This document shows positions 32,427 to 41,242 of a stretch of 64,000 bases of DNA, piece after piece; the first letter of the stretch is position 1, and each line of letters opens with the position of its first letter. The DNA is from Saprospiraceae bacterium. Lineage in GTDB: Bacteria > Bacteroidota > Bacteroidia > Chitinophagales > Saprospiraceae. A model generated the notes under the pieces. That model was not told where the DNA came from. It was given only the letters and a program-made list of their open reading frames with translations, and did no database searches. Position numbers and translations under genes: made by a program. The stretch covers positions 62,001 through 126,000 of the forward strand of contig JADLHA010000044.1 of the NCBI GenBank assembly GCA_020848995.1, read 5' to 3'.

Positions 32427-34520
32427 ATGAAGAGGTATTTCATTTTGGTGCTCGCGACGTGCAGTCTGACGCAGATGGCGTTTGCCCAGCCCTCCAATGA
32501 TTTTTGCAACAACCCGGTCATCATCGGCGATGTGACCAAGTATTGCAGCCAGGTCGGGGAGTTTACCAACGTTGGGGGAAGTCCATCGGGTTACGGTTCT
32601 GCAACCTGTTGGACGGGTTCAAATGCAGATGTCTGGTTCAGGTTTCGGGCATTTTTTACCGATGTGAGCATTACGGTCGTAGGAATCAACAACCGCGGTG
32701 GAATTCCGGGTGGAACCCTCGCGCGTCCGATGGTGGCGCTCTACCGGGGGGTCTGCGGCGGAACGATATCAGAACTCAAATGCGGTGTCGACGCCGGGGC
32801 CAACGGCATCGTGAACATTTATCAGGGAGGCCTGGTCGTAGGGGCTGAATACTTTATCAGGGTCGATGGGTTGAACAACGCCATGGGGACCTTCCAGTTG
32901 TGCATCAACAATTTCAATCCGCCGGCTAAGGCCGAGCAGGATTGCCCCAGGTCAACGGTGCTTTGCGATAAATCTCCGTTCGTCGTTCAGAACCTGACCG
33001 GAAGCGGGCTATTCCCGGATGAAGCAAACGATAGTTGCCTGGGCGACAATTCGATCACCAATTCCGAATCGTCATCGGTGTGGTATTCCTGGGTTGCCGC
33101 CAACGACGGAACCCTGGTGTTTACCATCGTGCCAATCAATCCCTCCGACGACATCGATTACGCGCTCTACGAGCTACCAGGGGGCATCCACAATTGTGCA
33201 GACAAACAGGTTTTGCGATGCAATGCTACGGCACCCCCATGTGCCGGCCCGACGGGCTTGAATTTTACAGACACCGACACAGTCGAAGACCTGAACTGCA
33301 ACAGTGGCGAGAATGGATACTGCAAGTACATCGACATGGAGGCCGGTAAAGCCTACACCCTGATCATCAACAATTTTACCAATACCGGTACGGGCTTCTC
33401 CATTGAGTGGGGAGGAACGGGTGAGTTTTTGGGTCCGGATGCGAAATTCGGCATCGAACCGCCAACGGGATTGCGCTGTGAGACGGATTTCCTGGTGATC
33501 GACTCCTCGACCATAAGCCAGGGGACCATCCTGCGATGGACCTGGAACTTTGGCACGGATGCCGTTCCTCAAACGGCCAACGGCAAAGGCCCGCATTCGG
33601 TGCGTTACAATTCGGTCGGTGAAAAGTACATAACCCTGACGGTCGAAACGAGCACTGGTTGCAAACTAACGGACATTCGCCGACTGGTCGCTGAACCCTG
33701 CTGCGAAGACCTTCCTACGTTGGGCATTCAGTTGGACAGCTTCAGGAACCTGCGTTGTTTCGGATCAAACGACGGGATGATCGCCGTAAGTGGCCTGCAG
33801 GGTTCACCTTACCAGGAAGATATCGGAGGGGTCATTACCAATTATTACCTGTACCGGCTCGACGGGCAGGAATTCAGTCCCACCAACCGATTTACCAATC
33901 TGCCGCCTGGCAGGCATGTCGTCTACATTCAGGATCGCAAAGGATGTCTGGATTCGCTGGAGGTCGTCATCCTCGAACCGGAGCGCATCGTACCAAATGC
34001 CGGTACGGACATCGAAATTGAGCTTGGCGATGAGATCTCGTTGAACGCTTCAGCCGTTCCGGCCGGGATTTATCAGTTCGACTGGTACCGGGGCGACAGC
34101 ATCGAATGCACCACTTGCCAGAATACGCGGGCAGTGCCGTTCAACGACGGCTATTATGCCGTGAAGGCAACAGATGCCAACGGGTGCGAAGGCGTCGATA
34201 GCATATACGTACGCGTGAGAAAGGATTACCAGATCTATCCCCCCAACGTATTCAGCCCAAATGGGGATAACATCAACGACGTATTTTACGCGAGCGGCAG
34301 CAAATCCCTTTCAAACATCGACGAAATGCTGATCTTCGATCGCTGGGGCAACGTGCTTTACCAGGGGCTTGACCTTGCGCCCCGCGATGCCACCAAAGGC
34401 TGGGACGGAAGGGCAGACGGGTCATACTGCATTCCGGGAGTTTATGTCTTTCAGATCAAAGGAAGGTTTCTCGATGGATTCGTGAAAACTGTGAGCGGCG
34501 ATCTAACCCTGCTGCGATGA
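32427..34520 (+). CDS. Large exported protein with PKD-like region and T9SS type B sorting domain
   Basis: A 697-residue secreted protein. The signal peptide is KRYFILVLATCSLTQMAFAQ. Two Cys-rich beta modules follow (about 25-165 and 170-330), with pairs such as NDFCNNPVIIG and VWYSWVAANDGTLVFTI. A PKD-like domain lies near 340-420 (ILRWTWNFGTDAVPQ...GEKYITLTVETSTGCK) and an SprB-repeat-like stretch near 435-520. The last 90 residues (YPPNVFSPNGDNINDVFY...IFDRWGNVLYQG...GWDGRADG...GVYVFQIKG) are a gliding-motility-type CHU_C domain that targets the T9SS, probably for surface attachment. Binding target unknown. The stop overlaps lptC by four bases. Confidence 0.9.
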   Translation: MKRYFILVLATCSLTQMAFAQPSNDFCNNPVIIGDVTKYCSQVGEFTNVGGSPSGYGSATCWTGSNADVWFRFRAFFTDVSITVVGINNRGGIPGGTLARPMVALYRGVCGGTISELKCGVDAGANGIVNIYQGGLVVGAEYFIRVDGLNNAMGTFQLCINNFNPPAKAEQDCPRSTVLCDKSPFVVQNLTGSGLFPDEANDSCLGDNSITNSESSSVWYSWVAANDGTLVFTIVPINPSDDIDYALYELPGGIHNCADKQVLRCNATAPPCAGPTGLNFTDTDTVEDLNCNSGENGYCKYIDMEAGKAYTLIINNFTNTGTGFSIEWGGTGEFLGPDAKFGIEPPTGLRCETDFLVIDSSTISQGTILRWTWNFGTDAVPQTANGKGPHSVRYNSVGEKYITLTVETSTGCKLTDIRRLVAEPCCEDLPTLGIQLDSFRNLRCFGSNDGMIAVSGLQGSPYQEDIGGVITNYYLYRLDGQEFSPTNRFTNLPPGRHVVYIQDRKGCLDSLEVVILEPERIVPNAGTDIEIELGDEISLNASAVPAGIYQFDWYRGDSIECTTCQNTRAVPFNDGYYAVKATDANGCEGVDSIYVRVRKDYQIYPPNVFSPNGDNINDVFYASGSKSLSNIDEMLIFDRWGNVLYQGLDLAPRDATKGWDGRADGSYCIPGVYVFQIKGRFLDGFVKTVSGDLTLLR

Positions 34521-35086
34521 AGTTTGAAAGGAGGATTCCGGCACTTCCCATGATCTTGTGTGCACTGTTCGCATCTTCATGTGCGGAGGAAAAGCCTGAA
34601 TTGTCGGATCTGGAGGCCGCTTCACTGAATAACCGCGAACGCTTTGAGCAGGTAGACATTCGCTACAGCGATTCGGCGGCACTCCAGGTGAGGATCAAGG
34701 CGCCGGAAATGATCAGGTACGCAGATCCCGGTGATTTAAAGGAGGAATTCACCAAAGGATTTTTTGCGATGTTTTATGATAAATCGGGATCCCTTCGCAA
34801 CACCCTGTCTTCAAAGTACGCCCTGCGAGTCCATACTGAAGGCAAAACGTACATGAAAGACAGCGTGCGCTTTTCAGACGCAGATGAAGCAGTACTCATC
34901 ACCGCAGAATTGGTTTGGAATGAGCGCAATGGCACGCTCTACACGGATAAATTTGTCCGCATCCTGCGTAAGGATGAAGTGTTGCAAGGCTATGGGTTCG
35001 AAACCGACCAGAATTTCAGGAAGGGTACCATACGATCCATCGACGCCATCATTCCGGCAGAAAAGCTGTTCCGGGAAGATCAATGA
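34517..35086 (+). CDS. lptC: LPS export ABC transporter periplasmic protein LptC
   Basis: A 189-residue lipoprotein (lipobox LFASSC) with an LptC fold, probably carrying lipopolysaccharide from LptB2FG to LptA across the periplasm. The beta-jellyroll is seen as YSDSAALQVRIKAPEMIRYAD, KEEFTKGFFAMFYDKSGSLRNTL, SSKYALRVHTEGKTYMKDSV and NGTLYTDKFVRI. Typical LptC has a membrane helix; Bacteroidota members often use a lipid anchor instead, as here. It overlaps the preceding T9SS gene (ATGA), an arrangement that probably reflects compact packing more than function. Confidence 0.82.
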   Translation: MKFERRIPALPMILCALFASSCAEEKPELSDLEAASLNNRERFEQVDIRYSDSAALQVRIKAPEMIRYADPGDLKEEFTKGFFAMFYDKSGSLRNTLSSKYALRVHTEGKTYMKDSVRFSDADEAVLITAELVWNERNGTLYTDKFVRILRKDEVLQGYGFETDQNFRKGTIRSIDAIIPAEKLFREDQ

Positions 35087-35168
35087 TGCAGGTCATAACA
35101 TCTCTGCAGCTGCGAAGGGTCCTGACCCCATCAAACCTGGCCATCTTCCCACACCGTTTAATTTGACG

Positions 35169-35176
35169 TAACTTTG
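35169..35176 (+). promoter_or_regulatory. -7 promoter box for the gldE-like gene
   Basis: TAACTTTG fits TAnnTTTG and lies seven bases before the ATG at 35184. No clear -33 element is seen. Confidence 0.4.
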
Positions 35177-35183
35177 CCGTTGC

Positions 35184-36416
35184 ATGGATGCCATTGTAAT
35201 CCTTTTTTTTCTGCTGTTGTCTGCCCTGTTTTCGGGTGCGGAAATTGCTTTTATCTCTGCCAATAAGTTTGCGGTTGAAGTCAAGAAGAATCGCGGAAGC
35301 GGGAGTGGCCTCATTCTGTCGTCTTTTTACAGCAACCCCAACCAGTTCATCGCTACGATGCTGGTGGGAACAAACATAGCCAATGTAGTGCTAACCTTGT
35401 TGCTGACCCGTTTTTTTGAAGAAAGCCTCGTGTTTCTTCCACTGGGAGCGGGCCTGATGATTTTTCTAAACACCTTTCTCGTTAGCCTGGTGATCCTGGT
35501 TTTTGGCGAGTTTGTCCCCAAGATATTTTTTAGATTGTACGCCAACCGGGTCCTTCAGCTTTTTGCATATCCCCTGTTATTCCTGCACAAGCTGCTCTAC
35601 ATTCCTTCGCGTGCACTCACCAATCTCTCAGCGTGGATCATACGCACTTTTCTGAGGCAGCCGACAGCAAATTTGAGTACGGACTTTTCTTCCGTGGACC
35701 TCGAGCATTATCTCGAGGGGCCGATCGACATCGATGGCAATGAGGTTGATGCCAATATTTTTAAAAATGCACTGACCCTGAAGCAAACGCGCGCAATCGA
35801 GTGTATGGTTCCTCGGACAGAAATGGTCTATGTCGATGTAACAGATCCAATCGGTGAGGTTGTCCGCGTATTTTCGGAGTCCAAGCTTTCGCGCATCATT
35901 GTGGTTGATGGAGACATTGACGAGGTTCTGGGCTACATCCACCACCAGCAAATGTTTAAGCATCCCCGGGACGTGCGGTCCATACTGATGGAAATGCCCT
36001 TCGTTCCGGAGACCATGAACATTTACGACCTGATGCTGCGCATGAACCTGCAGCATTTGTCCATTGCCTGTGTTGTCGACGAATTTGGCGGCACCTCCGG
36101 CATCATCACCATGGAAGATATCCTGGAAGAAATCTTTGGGGAAATCGAAGACGAACACGACAAGGAGGAATTCATCGAGCAGGAAATCGCTGATGGAGAA
36201 TTCATTTTTTCGGGCAGACTCGAACTGAATTACCTCGAAGAAAAATACGGCATATCGCTCCCGGAGGGAGAGTACCATACCCTTTCAGGATACCTGGTTA
36301 CCAGCCTTGGAACCATCCCTGAGCAGGGAGTTGCCATAGAGCAGGATGGATTTCGCTTTGTGCCGGAACTCGTGAGCGATACGAAAATTGAAACGATCCG
36401 CGTAGTGCTGATGTGA
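35184..36416 (+). CDS. CNNM/CorC-type transporter-like protein (GldE/hemolysin C family)
   Basis: A 410-residue membrane protein. The N-terminal DUF21/CNNM domain has about four hydrophobic segments (AIVILFFLLLSALFSGAEIAFISANKF to FAYPLLFLHKLLYI). A pair of CBS domains follows near 195-320, with KQTRAIECMVPRTEMVYVDV and CVVDEFGGTSGIITMEDILEEIFGEIEDEHD. The C-terminal CorC/HlyC domain is GRLELNYLEEKYGISLP onwards. Members act in Mg2+/Co2+ efflux. The Bacteroidota paralogue GldE is linked to gliding and T9SS, and the preceding T9SS gene fits that, but it cannot be told from general CorC by sequence alone. Confidence 0.87.
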   Translation: MDAIVILFFLLLSALFSGAEIAFISANKFAVEVKKNRGSGSGLILSSFYSNPNQFIATMLVGTNIANVVLTLLLTRFFEESLVFLPLGAGLMIFLNTFLVSLVILVFGEFVPKIFFRLYANRVLQLFAYPLLFLHKLLYIPSRALTNLSAWIIRTFLRQPTANLSTDFSSVDLEHYLEGPIDIDGNEVDANIFKNALTLKQTRAIECMVPRTEMVYVDVTDPIGEVVRVFSESKLSRIIVVDGDIDEVLGYIHHQQMFKHPRDVRSILMEMPFVPETMNIYDLMLRMNLQHLSIACVVDEFGGTSGIITMEDILEEIFGEIEDEHDKEEFIEQEIADGEFIFSGRLELNYLEEKYGISLPEGEYHTLSGYLVTSLGTIPEQGVAIEQDGFRFVPELVSDTKIETIRVVLM

Positions 36417-36467
36417 GACATCCGCCCGGCCCCGGCTTGGTACGCCCCCCTGAAATGTGCACGGATG

Positions 36468-36884
36468 TTACCTGGGTACGTGACGGCGGATGCGAGTCCC
36501 CTTTTTGTCGAACCAAAGTTCGTCCTTGCAGGCAGGGTCGCCATTGTAATTGAAAGTGATTTCTTTTCCCGAGGGAATCAATTTCAACGAATGTACCTCG
36601 ATACATGCGTTATCCGGGTCGTAGATGTACTCAGCGTTGGGACGGTACGAATGGTTGTACAGCGAGCCGTAGCCGAGGGCAATGGCGGCCTGCTCGTCGT
36701 GGTCTCCCCATAAGAAATAGTAATCGTGAAGTTCGGTTTCGTGGATGATGCTCACCTCGGTTTGAGGGATGATGATTACCGGACAGATCTCAATGAGCGT
36801 CCCCGCTGGTATATCGGATGCGCAAAAAACGCCCCGGCCCTTGTTGCGGACACTGGCGATGTATAGACCGGACAGGCGCTGCAT
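36468..36884 (-). CDS. SET domain protein (putative lysine methyltransferase)
   Basis: A 138-residue protein consisting of little more than a SET domain. GLYIASVRNKGRGVFCASDIPAGTLIE is the SET-N segment. YGSLYNHSYRPNAEYIYD near 82-99 holds the NHS-x2-PN SAM-binding knot, and GKEITFNYNGD near 116-126 the second half of the pseudoknot with its Tyr. A short tail with Cys and basic residues follows. Bacterial SET proteins usually methylate lysines in proteins; the target here is unknown. It is divergent from prs. I use the ATG at 36884 since the longer frame runs through the prs 5' end. Confidence 0.82.
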   Translation of the reverse strand: MQRLSGLYIASVRNKGRGVFCASDIPAGTLIEICPVIIIPQTEVSIIHETELHDYYFLWGDHDEQAAIALGYGSLYNHSYRPNAEYIYDPDNACIEVHSLKLIPSGKEITFNYNGDPACKDELWFDKKGTRIRRHVPR

Positions 36885-36916
36885 GCTGAGCAAAAACGGA
36901 TTGGCGGTAAATTTAT

Positions 36917-36924
36917 TAGCTTTG
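36917..36924 (+). promoter_or_regulatory. -7 promoter box for prs
   Basis: TAGCTTTG fits TAnnTTTG and lies 17 bases before the prs ATG at 36942. A -33 element is not obvious. Confidence 0.45.
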
Positions 36925-36941
36925 CACAGGTTTTGTTGCGT

Positions 36942-37874
36942 ATGCAGGACGTAAAATTGTTTTCCGGTACATCTTCCAGGGCACTTGCCGAATTGATTGC
37001 AGACCATTACGGCTATTCGCTGGGGGACCTTGTCCTGCAGCGGTTCAGCGATGGAGAGATGCAACCCATCATCAACGAATCCGTCCGGGGCACGTATGCC
37101 TTTCTAATTCAGTCGACCTACGCGCCTGCGGAAAACCTGTTTGAGTTGTTGTTGATGATCGATGCCGCTAAAAGGGCTTCGGCAGGATACATTACGGCGG
37201 TCATACCGTATTTTGGATATGCGCGCCAGGATCGCAAGGACAAGCCGCGCGTACCCATATCGGCAAAATTGGTTGCCAACCTGCTCCAGGCGGCTGGGGC
37301 CAACCGGATCATGACCATGGACCTGCACGCCGACCAGATCCAGGGCTTTTTCGACATTCCGCTGGACCACCTCAAAAGCGAAGCCATCTTTATGCCTTTT
37401 CTCGAATCCTACATGAAGGAGAACACGGTGTTTGCCTGTGCCGACGTTGGCGGAGTCAAAAGGGCACGATTGTATTCCAAGCACTTTGGCAAGGACCTGG
37501 TGATCTGCGATAAATACCGCAAACGCGCAAACGAGGTCGAGGGGATTACCGTGATCGGTGATGTTAGAGACCGGGAGGTCATCCTGGTCGACGACATCGT
37601 CGATACGGCCGGAACCCTGTGCAAAGCCAGCGAAGCCCTGGTCGAAAAGGGGGCCTTGGACGTAAAAGCCGTTTGTACCCACCCCGTTTTGTCCGGGAAG
37701 GCCTTTGAGATTATTGAAGCGAGCCGGATTTCCGAAATGATCGTCACCGACTCCATACCGGTCAAGCGCAGCAGTCCAAAAATCAAAATCCTCACCTCGG
37801 CAAAGCTTTTTGCCAAAGCCATACGCAATACCCACGAACACCGGTCCATCGAAGCCCTTTTTGTGGATAAATAA
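36942..37874 (+). CDS. prs: Ribose-phosphate pyrophosphokinase
   Basis: A 310-residue PRPP synthase that makes PRPP from ribose 5-phosphate and ATP for purine, pyrimidine, His, Trp and NAD synthesis. It has KLFSGTSSRALAELIADHYG at the N-terminus, FSDGEMQPIINESVRG near 34, YFGYARQDRKDKPRVPISAK near 92-111 as the flexible loop, MDLHADQIQGFFDIP near 126-140 and the PRPP loop VDDIVDTAGTLCKA near 213-226. The chosen ATG is preferred to a TTG nine bases upstream. The next gene is rplY, the common prs-rplY pair. Confidence 0.96.
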   Translation: MQDVKLFSGTSSRALAELIADHYGYSLGDLVLQRFSDGEMQPIINESVRGTYAFLIQSTYAPAENLFELLLMIDAAKRASAGYITAVIPYFGYARQDRKDKPRVPISAKLVANLLQAAGANRIMTMDLHADQIQGFFDIPLDHLKSEAIFMPFLESYMKENTVFACADVGGVKRARLYSKHFGKDLVICDKYRKRANEVEGITVIGDVRDREVILVDDIVDTAGTLCKASEALVEKGALDVKAVCTHPVLSGKAFEIIEASRISEMIVTDSIPVKRSSPKIKILTSAKLFAKAIRNTHEHRSIEALFVDK

Positions 37875-37892
37875 TTTCTCGGCAGTTTTTTC

Positions 37893-37900
37893 TACCTTTG
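37893..37900 (+). promoter_or_regulatory. -7 promoter box for rplY
   Basis: TACCTTTG matches TAnnTTTG and lies 36 bases before the rplY ATG, in the 62-base gap after prs. The -33 side has only distant TTTTTG. rplY may also be read through from prs. Confidence 0.45.
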
Positions 37901-37936
37901 CGCTCCCTTTTTGAGGGATTTTGAAAATTTTAGCTC

Positions 37937-38530
37937 ATGGAGACCGTAGTCATCAACGCCACAAGCCGCAAAGCAACCGGAACCACCGCTTCCGGTCAGC
38001 TTCGCCGGGAAGGGAAAGTACCCTGTGTACTCTATTCGAGTGAAGGCACCGTGCAATTCTGTGCAGATCCCGCAGAACTCAGAGGCCTGCTCTATACCCC
38101 CAAGTTCAAGGTAGCCGAAATCGTGCTCGATGGTGCCACACACCGGTGCATCCTCAAGGAAGTGCAGAACCATCCGGTTACCGACCAGGTGATCCATGTC
38201 GACTTCCTGAAACTGGTCAAAGGAAAAAAGGTGAAGGTCGACGTACCTGTGGTACTTACCGGCGCTGCCGTAGGCGTAAAGTCCGGTGGTAAGCTCGTAC
38301 AGCGCATCCGCACGGTAAAAGTGAAGGCAGCCTCCGAAAACATCGTACCCGAACTCTTTCTCGACGTCAGCCAGCTCGACCTGGGCCAGACCCTCCGGGT
38401 AAGAGACATCCAACCCGTAGTCGGAGTGGAAATTGTCAATCCGGGCAGCACTCCGGTGGTTGGCGTGGAAATTCCCCGGGCACTGAAGAGCGGAATGGCC
38501 GAAGAAGCCAAAGAATCCGCCAAGAAGTAA
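37937..38530 (+). CDS. rplY: Ribosomal protein bL25 (Ctc form)
   Basis: A 197-residue 50S protein that binds 5S rRNA, in the long two-domain Ctc/TL5 form. The N-terminal domain is TVVINATSRKATGTTASGQLRREGKVPCVLYS with the 5S-binding fold. VIHVDFLKLVKGKKVKVDVPVVLTG begins the C-terminal domain, which ends IVNPGSTPVVGVEIPRAL with a Lys/Glu-rich tail. Length and order with prs are normal for Bacteroidota. Confidence 0.95.
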   Translation: METVVINATSRKATGTTASGQLRREGKVPCVLYSSEGTVQFCADPAELRGLLYTPKFKVAEIVLDGATHRCILKEVQNHPVTDQVIHVDFLKLVKGKKVKVDVPVVLTGAAVGVKSGGKLVQRIRTVKVKAASENIVPELFLDVSQLDLGQTLRVRDIQPVVGVEIVNPGSTPVVGVEIPRALKSGMAEEAKESAKK

Positions 38531-38581
38531 GCCATCACCCTGCATCTGCAGGGATCGCCCCCATCCCCACGTTCCAGCGAA

Positions 38582-39364
38582 ATGGAATCGCTGCACCTGA
38601 CCCTCTGCCAATGTTCCCTGGTGTGGGAATCTCCGGAGACAAATCGAAGGAACATCGAGCTTTTACTGTGCAAAGAAGTGGTTGAGCAAACCGATCTCAT
38701 CCTGCTTCCGGAAATGTTTACCACGGGTTTTAGCATGCACTCCGATAAACTGGCAGAATCTATGGATGGCCCAACGGTTTCGTGGATGCAAGCCATGGCT
38801 GACCGGTTTGGAGCGGCCATTGCCGGCAGCCTGATCATTTGCGACGGAGGCCGGTATTTCAATCGCCTGGTTTTTGTCAGACCCGGTAACCCGGCCATAG
38901 ATACCTATGACAAGCGGCATCGTTTCACCTTGGCTGGGGAACATGAGCACTTCGATGCGGGCACCAAGCGTTGCATCAGCAACTGGAAGTCCTGGAACAT
39001 TGCCTGGTACATTTGTTATGACCTCCGGTTTCCGGTGTGGTCCAGAAACGTCGAAGCAGCGCATCTGATGGTTTATGTTGCCAATTTCCCAGCCCGGCGT
39101 GCCCGTGCCTGGAATGGTTTGTTGCCCGCCCGGGCCATTGAAAACCAATGTTTCGTTGCCGGAGTCAATCGCACCGGGACCGACGGCAAAGGATTGGAGT
39201 ACCAGGGCGATTCGGCGGTGTACGATGCTGAAGGCCGTCCCCTGGTCCACATGGGTGCCCGAGAGGGCCTCCAGGCTGCTTGCCTGCGTCGCACGGAGCT
39301 GGAAAACTTCCGAAACGAGTTCCCCTTTCTGCGCGACCGGGACGCATTTCGGGGCATCGAATAG
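38582..39364 (+). CDS. Nitrilase-superfamily amidohydrolase (omega-amidase-like)
   Basis: A 260-residue carbon-nitrogen hydrolase close to YafV/Nit2 omega-amidases, which hydrolyse alpha-ketoglutaramate and alpha-ketosuccinamate in metabolite repair. The Glu-Lys-Cys triad is visible: Glu in LILLPEMFTTGF near 43, Lys in DTYDKRHRFTLAGEHEHF near 107 and Cys in WNIAWYICYDLRFPVW near 145. FTTGFSM and GEHEHF are typical of omega-amidases. It is 51 bases downstream of rplY and may be co-transcribed. Confidence 0.88.
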   Translation: MESLHLTLCQCSLVWESPETNRRNIELLLCKEVVEQTDLILLPEMFTTGFSMHSDKLAESMDGPTVSWMQAMADRFGAAIAGSLIICDGGRYFNRLVFVRPGNPAIDTYDKRHRFTLAGEHEHFDAGTKRCISNWKSWNIAWYICYDLRFPVWSRNVEAAHLMVYVANFPARRARAWNGLLPARAIENQCFVAGVNRTGTDGKGLEYQGDSAVYDAEGRPLVHMGAREGLQAACLRRTELENFRNEFPFLRDRDAFRGIE

Positions 39365-39400
39365 TTAAAATAGACTCAAAGTATATTTTATCAACTACTA

Positions 39401-39426
39401 ATACATTATAATTAATTTTAATGTAT
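39401..39426. repeat. AT-rich inverted repeat before the NlpC/P60 gene
   Basis: ATACATTA and TAATGTAT pair around a ten-base AT loop, about 27 bases before the start at 39453. It could be an operator or simply an AT-rich promoter region. Confidence 0.3.
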
Positions 39427-39452
39427 CAAATATTTACATCATATTTGCAAGG

Positions 39453-40013
39453 ATGAACACTCCAAGGATCAGCGTCTGTAGCCACCCTGTTGTTGGAAGC
39501 CTGGCTCTGGGGATTGCCATCCTGCTGGCAAGTGCTTGCAGCCCACCCAGGGTTCTGGTAAGCCAGCATCGGCTCGACAGGGGAACAGAGGCCCTCAGGG
39601 ATCGCATCCTTTCACAGGGTCTTCAATTGCTTGGCACCCCTTATTTGAGGGCTGGCAAGCAGGCGGGAGGATTTGACTGCAGCGGTCTGATTTATTTCAT
39701 CTTTACCGGTCAGGGCATCCCCATGGGGCACAGCGCCCAGCAGCAGATGCTGGCGGGTGAGGTCATTGACGTCGATGACGCCGTACCCGGTGACCTGATC
39801 TTTTTTGGCAGCAAGGGGAAGGCAAGTCACGTGGGTTTAGTCGTTGACCGTGGCGCCGGGGTTCTTCAGGTTCTGCACAGCAGTTCCTCCAGGGGGGTCA
39901 TTAGCGAAAACATACTCCGGTCGGATTATTGGATGCGGCGTTTGTTGCATGCCACATCATTCCATTCCTATATTCCCAGGGAGCTGCTCGCCATGCGTGC
40001 AGAAGCGGACTAA
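39453..40013 (+). CDS. NlpC/P60 (C40) cell-wall peptidase lipoprotein
   Basis: A 186-residue predicted lipoprotein (lipobox LASAC) with one NlpC/P60 domain that cleaves peptidoglycan stem peptides. The catalytic Cys is in AGGFDCSGLIYFIF near 74, the His in GKASHVGLVVD near 129 and the third polar residue is the His in VLHSSSSRGV near 146. No SH3 or LysM module is present. It is preceded by an 88-base AT-rich region with an inverted repeat. Confidence 0.9.
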   Translation: MNTPRISVCSHPVVGSLALGIAILLASACSPPRVLVSQHRLDRGTEALRDRILSQGLQLLGTPYLRAGKQAGGFDCSGLIYFIFTGQGIPMGHSAQQQMLAGEVIDVDDAVPGDLIFFGSKGKASHVGLVVDRGAGVLQVLHSSSSRGVISENILRSDYWMRRLLHATSFHSYIPRELLAMRAEAD

Positions 40014-40019
40014 CGGCAC

Positions 40020-41051
40020 TCATTCCCGGTAGATGGCAATTTTTCGGCTTCTGCCGTTGGAAGATGCCCGGAACATGCCTTCCGAGTTAAATGGCATGGC
40101 GATGCGGCCTTTCCCGTCCACCGCAATCAATCCCCCTTGTGCCCCAGCTTTGCTGAGATCTTGCAGGATCAGTTCGCCGGAAGCCTTTTCCAGGCCCTTT
40201 CTGCCGTGCAGCATGCGGCAGTGCAGCTCGTGGGCCAAGGCAAGGCGTATAAAATATTCGCCATGTCCCGTGCAGGACACCGCACAGGTGCGGTTGTCTG
40301 CCCAGGTACCCGCTCCCACGACCGGGCTGTCACCAATCCGGCCTTCGCGTTTGTTGGTCATTCCACCGGTTGAGGTGCCTGCTGCCAACAGCCCTTGTTG
40401 GTCGAGGGCAACGCATCCGACTGTTCCAAAGGATCCGTCGTTGGGATGAGCGGCGTTTTCTATTGCTCCTGATTTCCCCTTTGCGCGTTGGCGTTGGAGT
40501 TGTTCCCACCGCTCTCTCGTAAAAAACCAGTCGGCTGACGCGGTATCCAGCCCCTGTTCGATCCCGAATTCGCGTGCGCCTGCTCCGCAGAGGAAAACGT
40601 GCGGAGATCGCTCCATCACGATTCGGGCAAGCCGGATGGGGTTTCTGATGCCTTCCACCGCAGCAACGGCTCCTGCCATGCGCTTCTCTCCCTCCATAAT
40701 CGCCGCGTCGAGCTGGACCTTTCCGTTCTGGTTGAAAACGGCTCCGCGGCCAGCGTTGAACAGGGGGTTGTCTTCCAGGATGGCAATGGTTTGTTCAACG
40801 GCATCCAGCGCGCTTCCCCCCCGGCTTAAAATGGCTTCTCCCGTTTTTAGGGCCAGGTCCAGCGAAGCGCGATAGGCAGAATCCCGGGAGGGCGTCATCT
40901 GTGAGCGCAAGAGGGTTCCAGCTCCTCCATGCAGCGCAATGGCCCAGCGGCGGGCCTCATTTCCCGGTGCTTCTTTTTTCTGGCCTACCGAACAGGATAA
41001 CATTCCGAAGGACAGTGCGAAACCAATGCAGGAAGTACTTTTAAGATTCAT
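40020..41051 (-). CDS. Isoaspartyl peptidase/L-asparaginase (plant type, Ntn hydrolase)
   Basis: A 343-residue Ntn hydrolase that self-cleaves before a Thr. IALHGGAGTL near 38-47 and DAVEQTIAILEDNPLFNAGRGAVFN near 85-109 belong to the alpha subunit. The cleavage site is in NDGSFGTVGCVALDQQG, the Thr of GTVG becoming the nucleophile, followed by LAAGTSTGGMTNKREGRIGDSPVVGAG and the GHGEYFIR segment. A signal peptide with lipobox-like FGMLSC makes an exported lipoprotein form likely. Function is hydrolysis of isoaspartyl dipeptides or asparagine. I use the ATG at 41051. Confidence 0.92.
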   Translation of the reverse strand: MNLKSTSCIGFALSFGMLSCSVGQKKEAPGNEARRWAIALHGGAGTLLRSQMTPSRDSAYRASLDLALKTGEAILSRGGSALDAVEQTIAILEDNPLFNAGRGAVFNQNGKVQLDAAIMEGEKRMAGAVAAVEGIRNPIRLARIVMERSPHVFLCGAGAREFGIEQGLDTASADWFFTRERWEQLQRQRAKGKSGAIENAAHPNDGSFGTVGCVALDQQGLLAAGTSTGGMTNKREGRIGDSPVVGAGTWADNRTCAVSCTGHGEYFIRLALAHELHCRMLHGRKGLEKASGELILQDLSKAGAQGGLIAVDGKGRIAMPFNSEGMFRASSNGRSRKIAIYRE

Positions 41052-41197
41052 GTCAGCTAGCTTTGACCATTTGCCGACCTGGCAGTCCCGTTCGAAAGTT
41101 ACGGCATCCGGCCGGATGGGCAAAGACCGCTTCACGAATGAGCATCCATTTTGGCAATCCGGAGGATTTAAGGGCAGAAGCAGACTGGCCCCCAAAG

Positions 41198-41225
41198 TTG
41201 AACCCTGAACGATGTGCTATCTTTG
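41198..41225 (+). promoter_or_regulatory. Promoter for adk-obg
   Basis: TTG at 41198-41200 and TATCTTTG at 41218-41225 are separated by 17 bases, close to the Bacteroidota consensus. The adk ATG is 18 bases further on. Confidence 0.55.
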
Positions 41226-41242
41226 CGCCTCAATTCGAAAAT

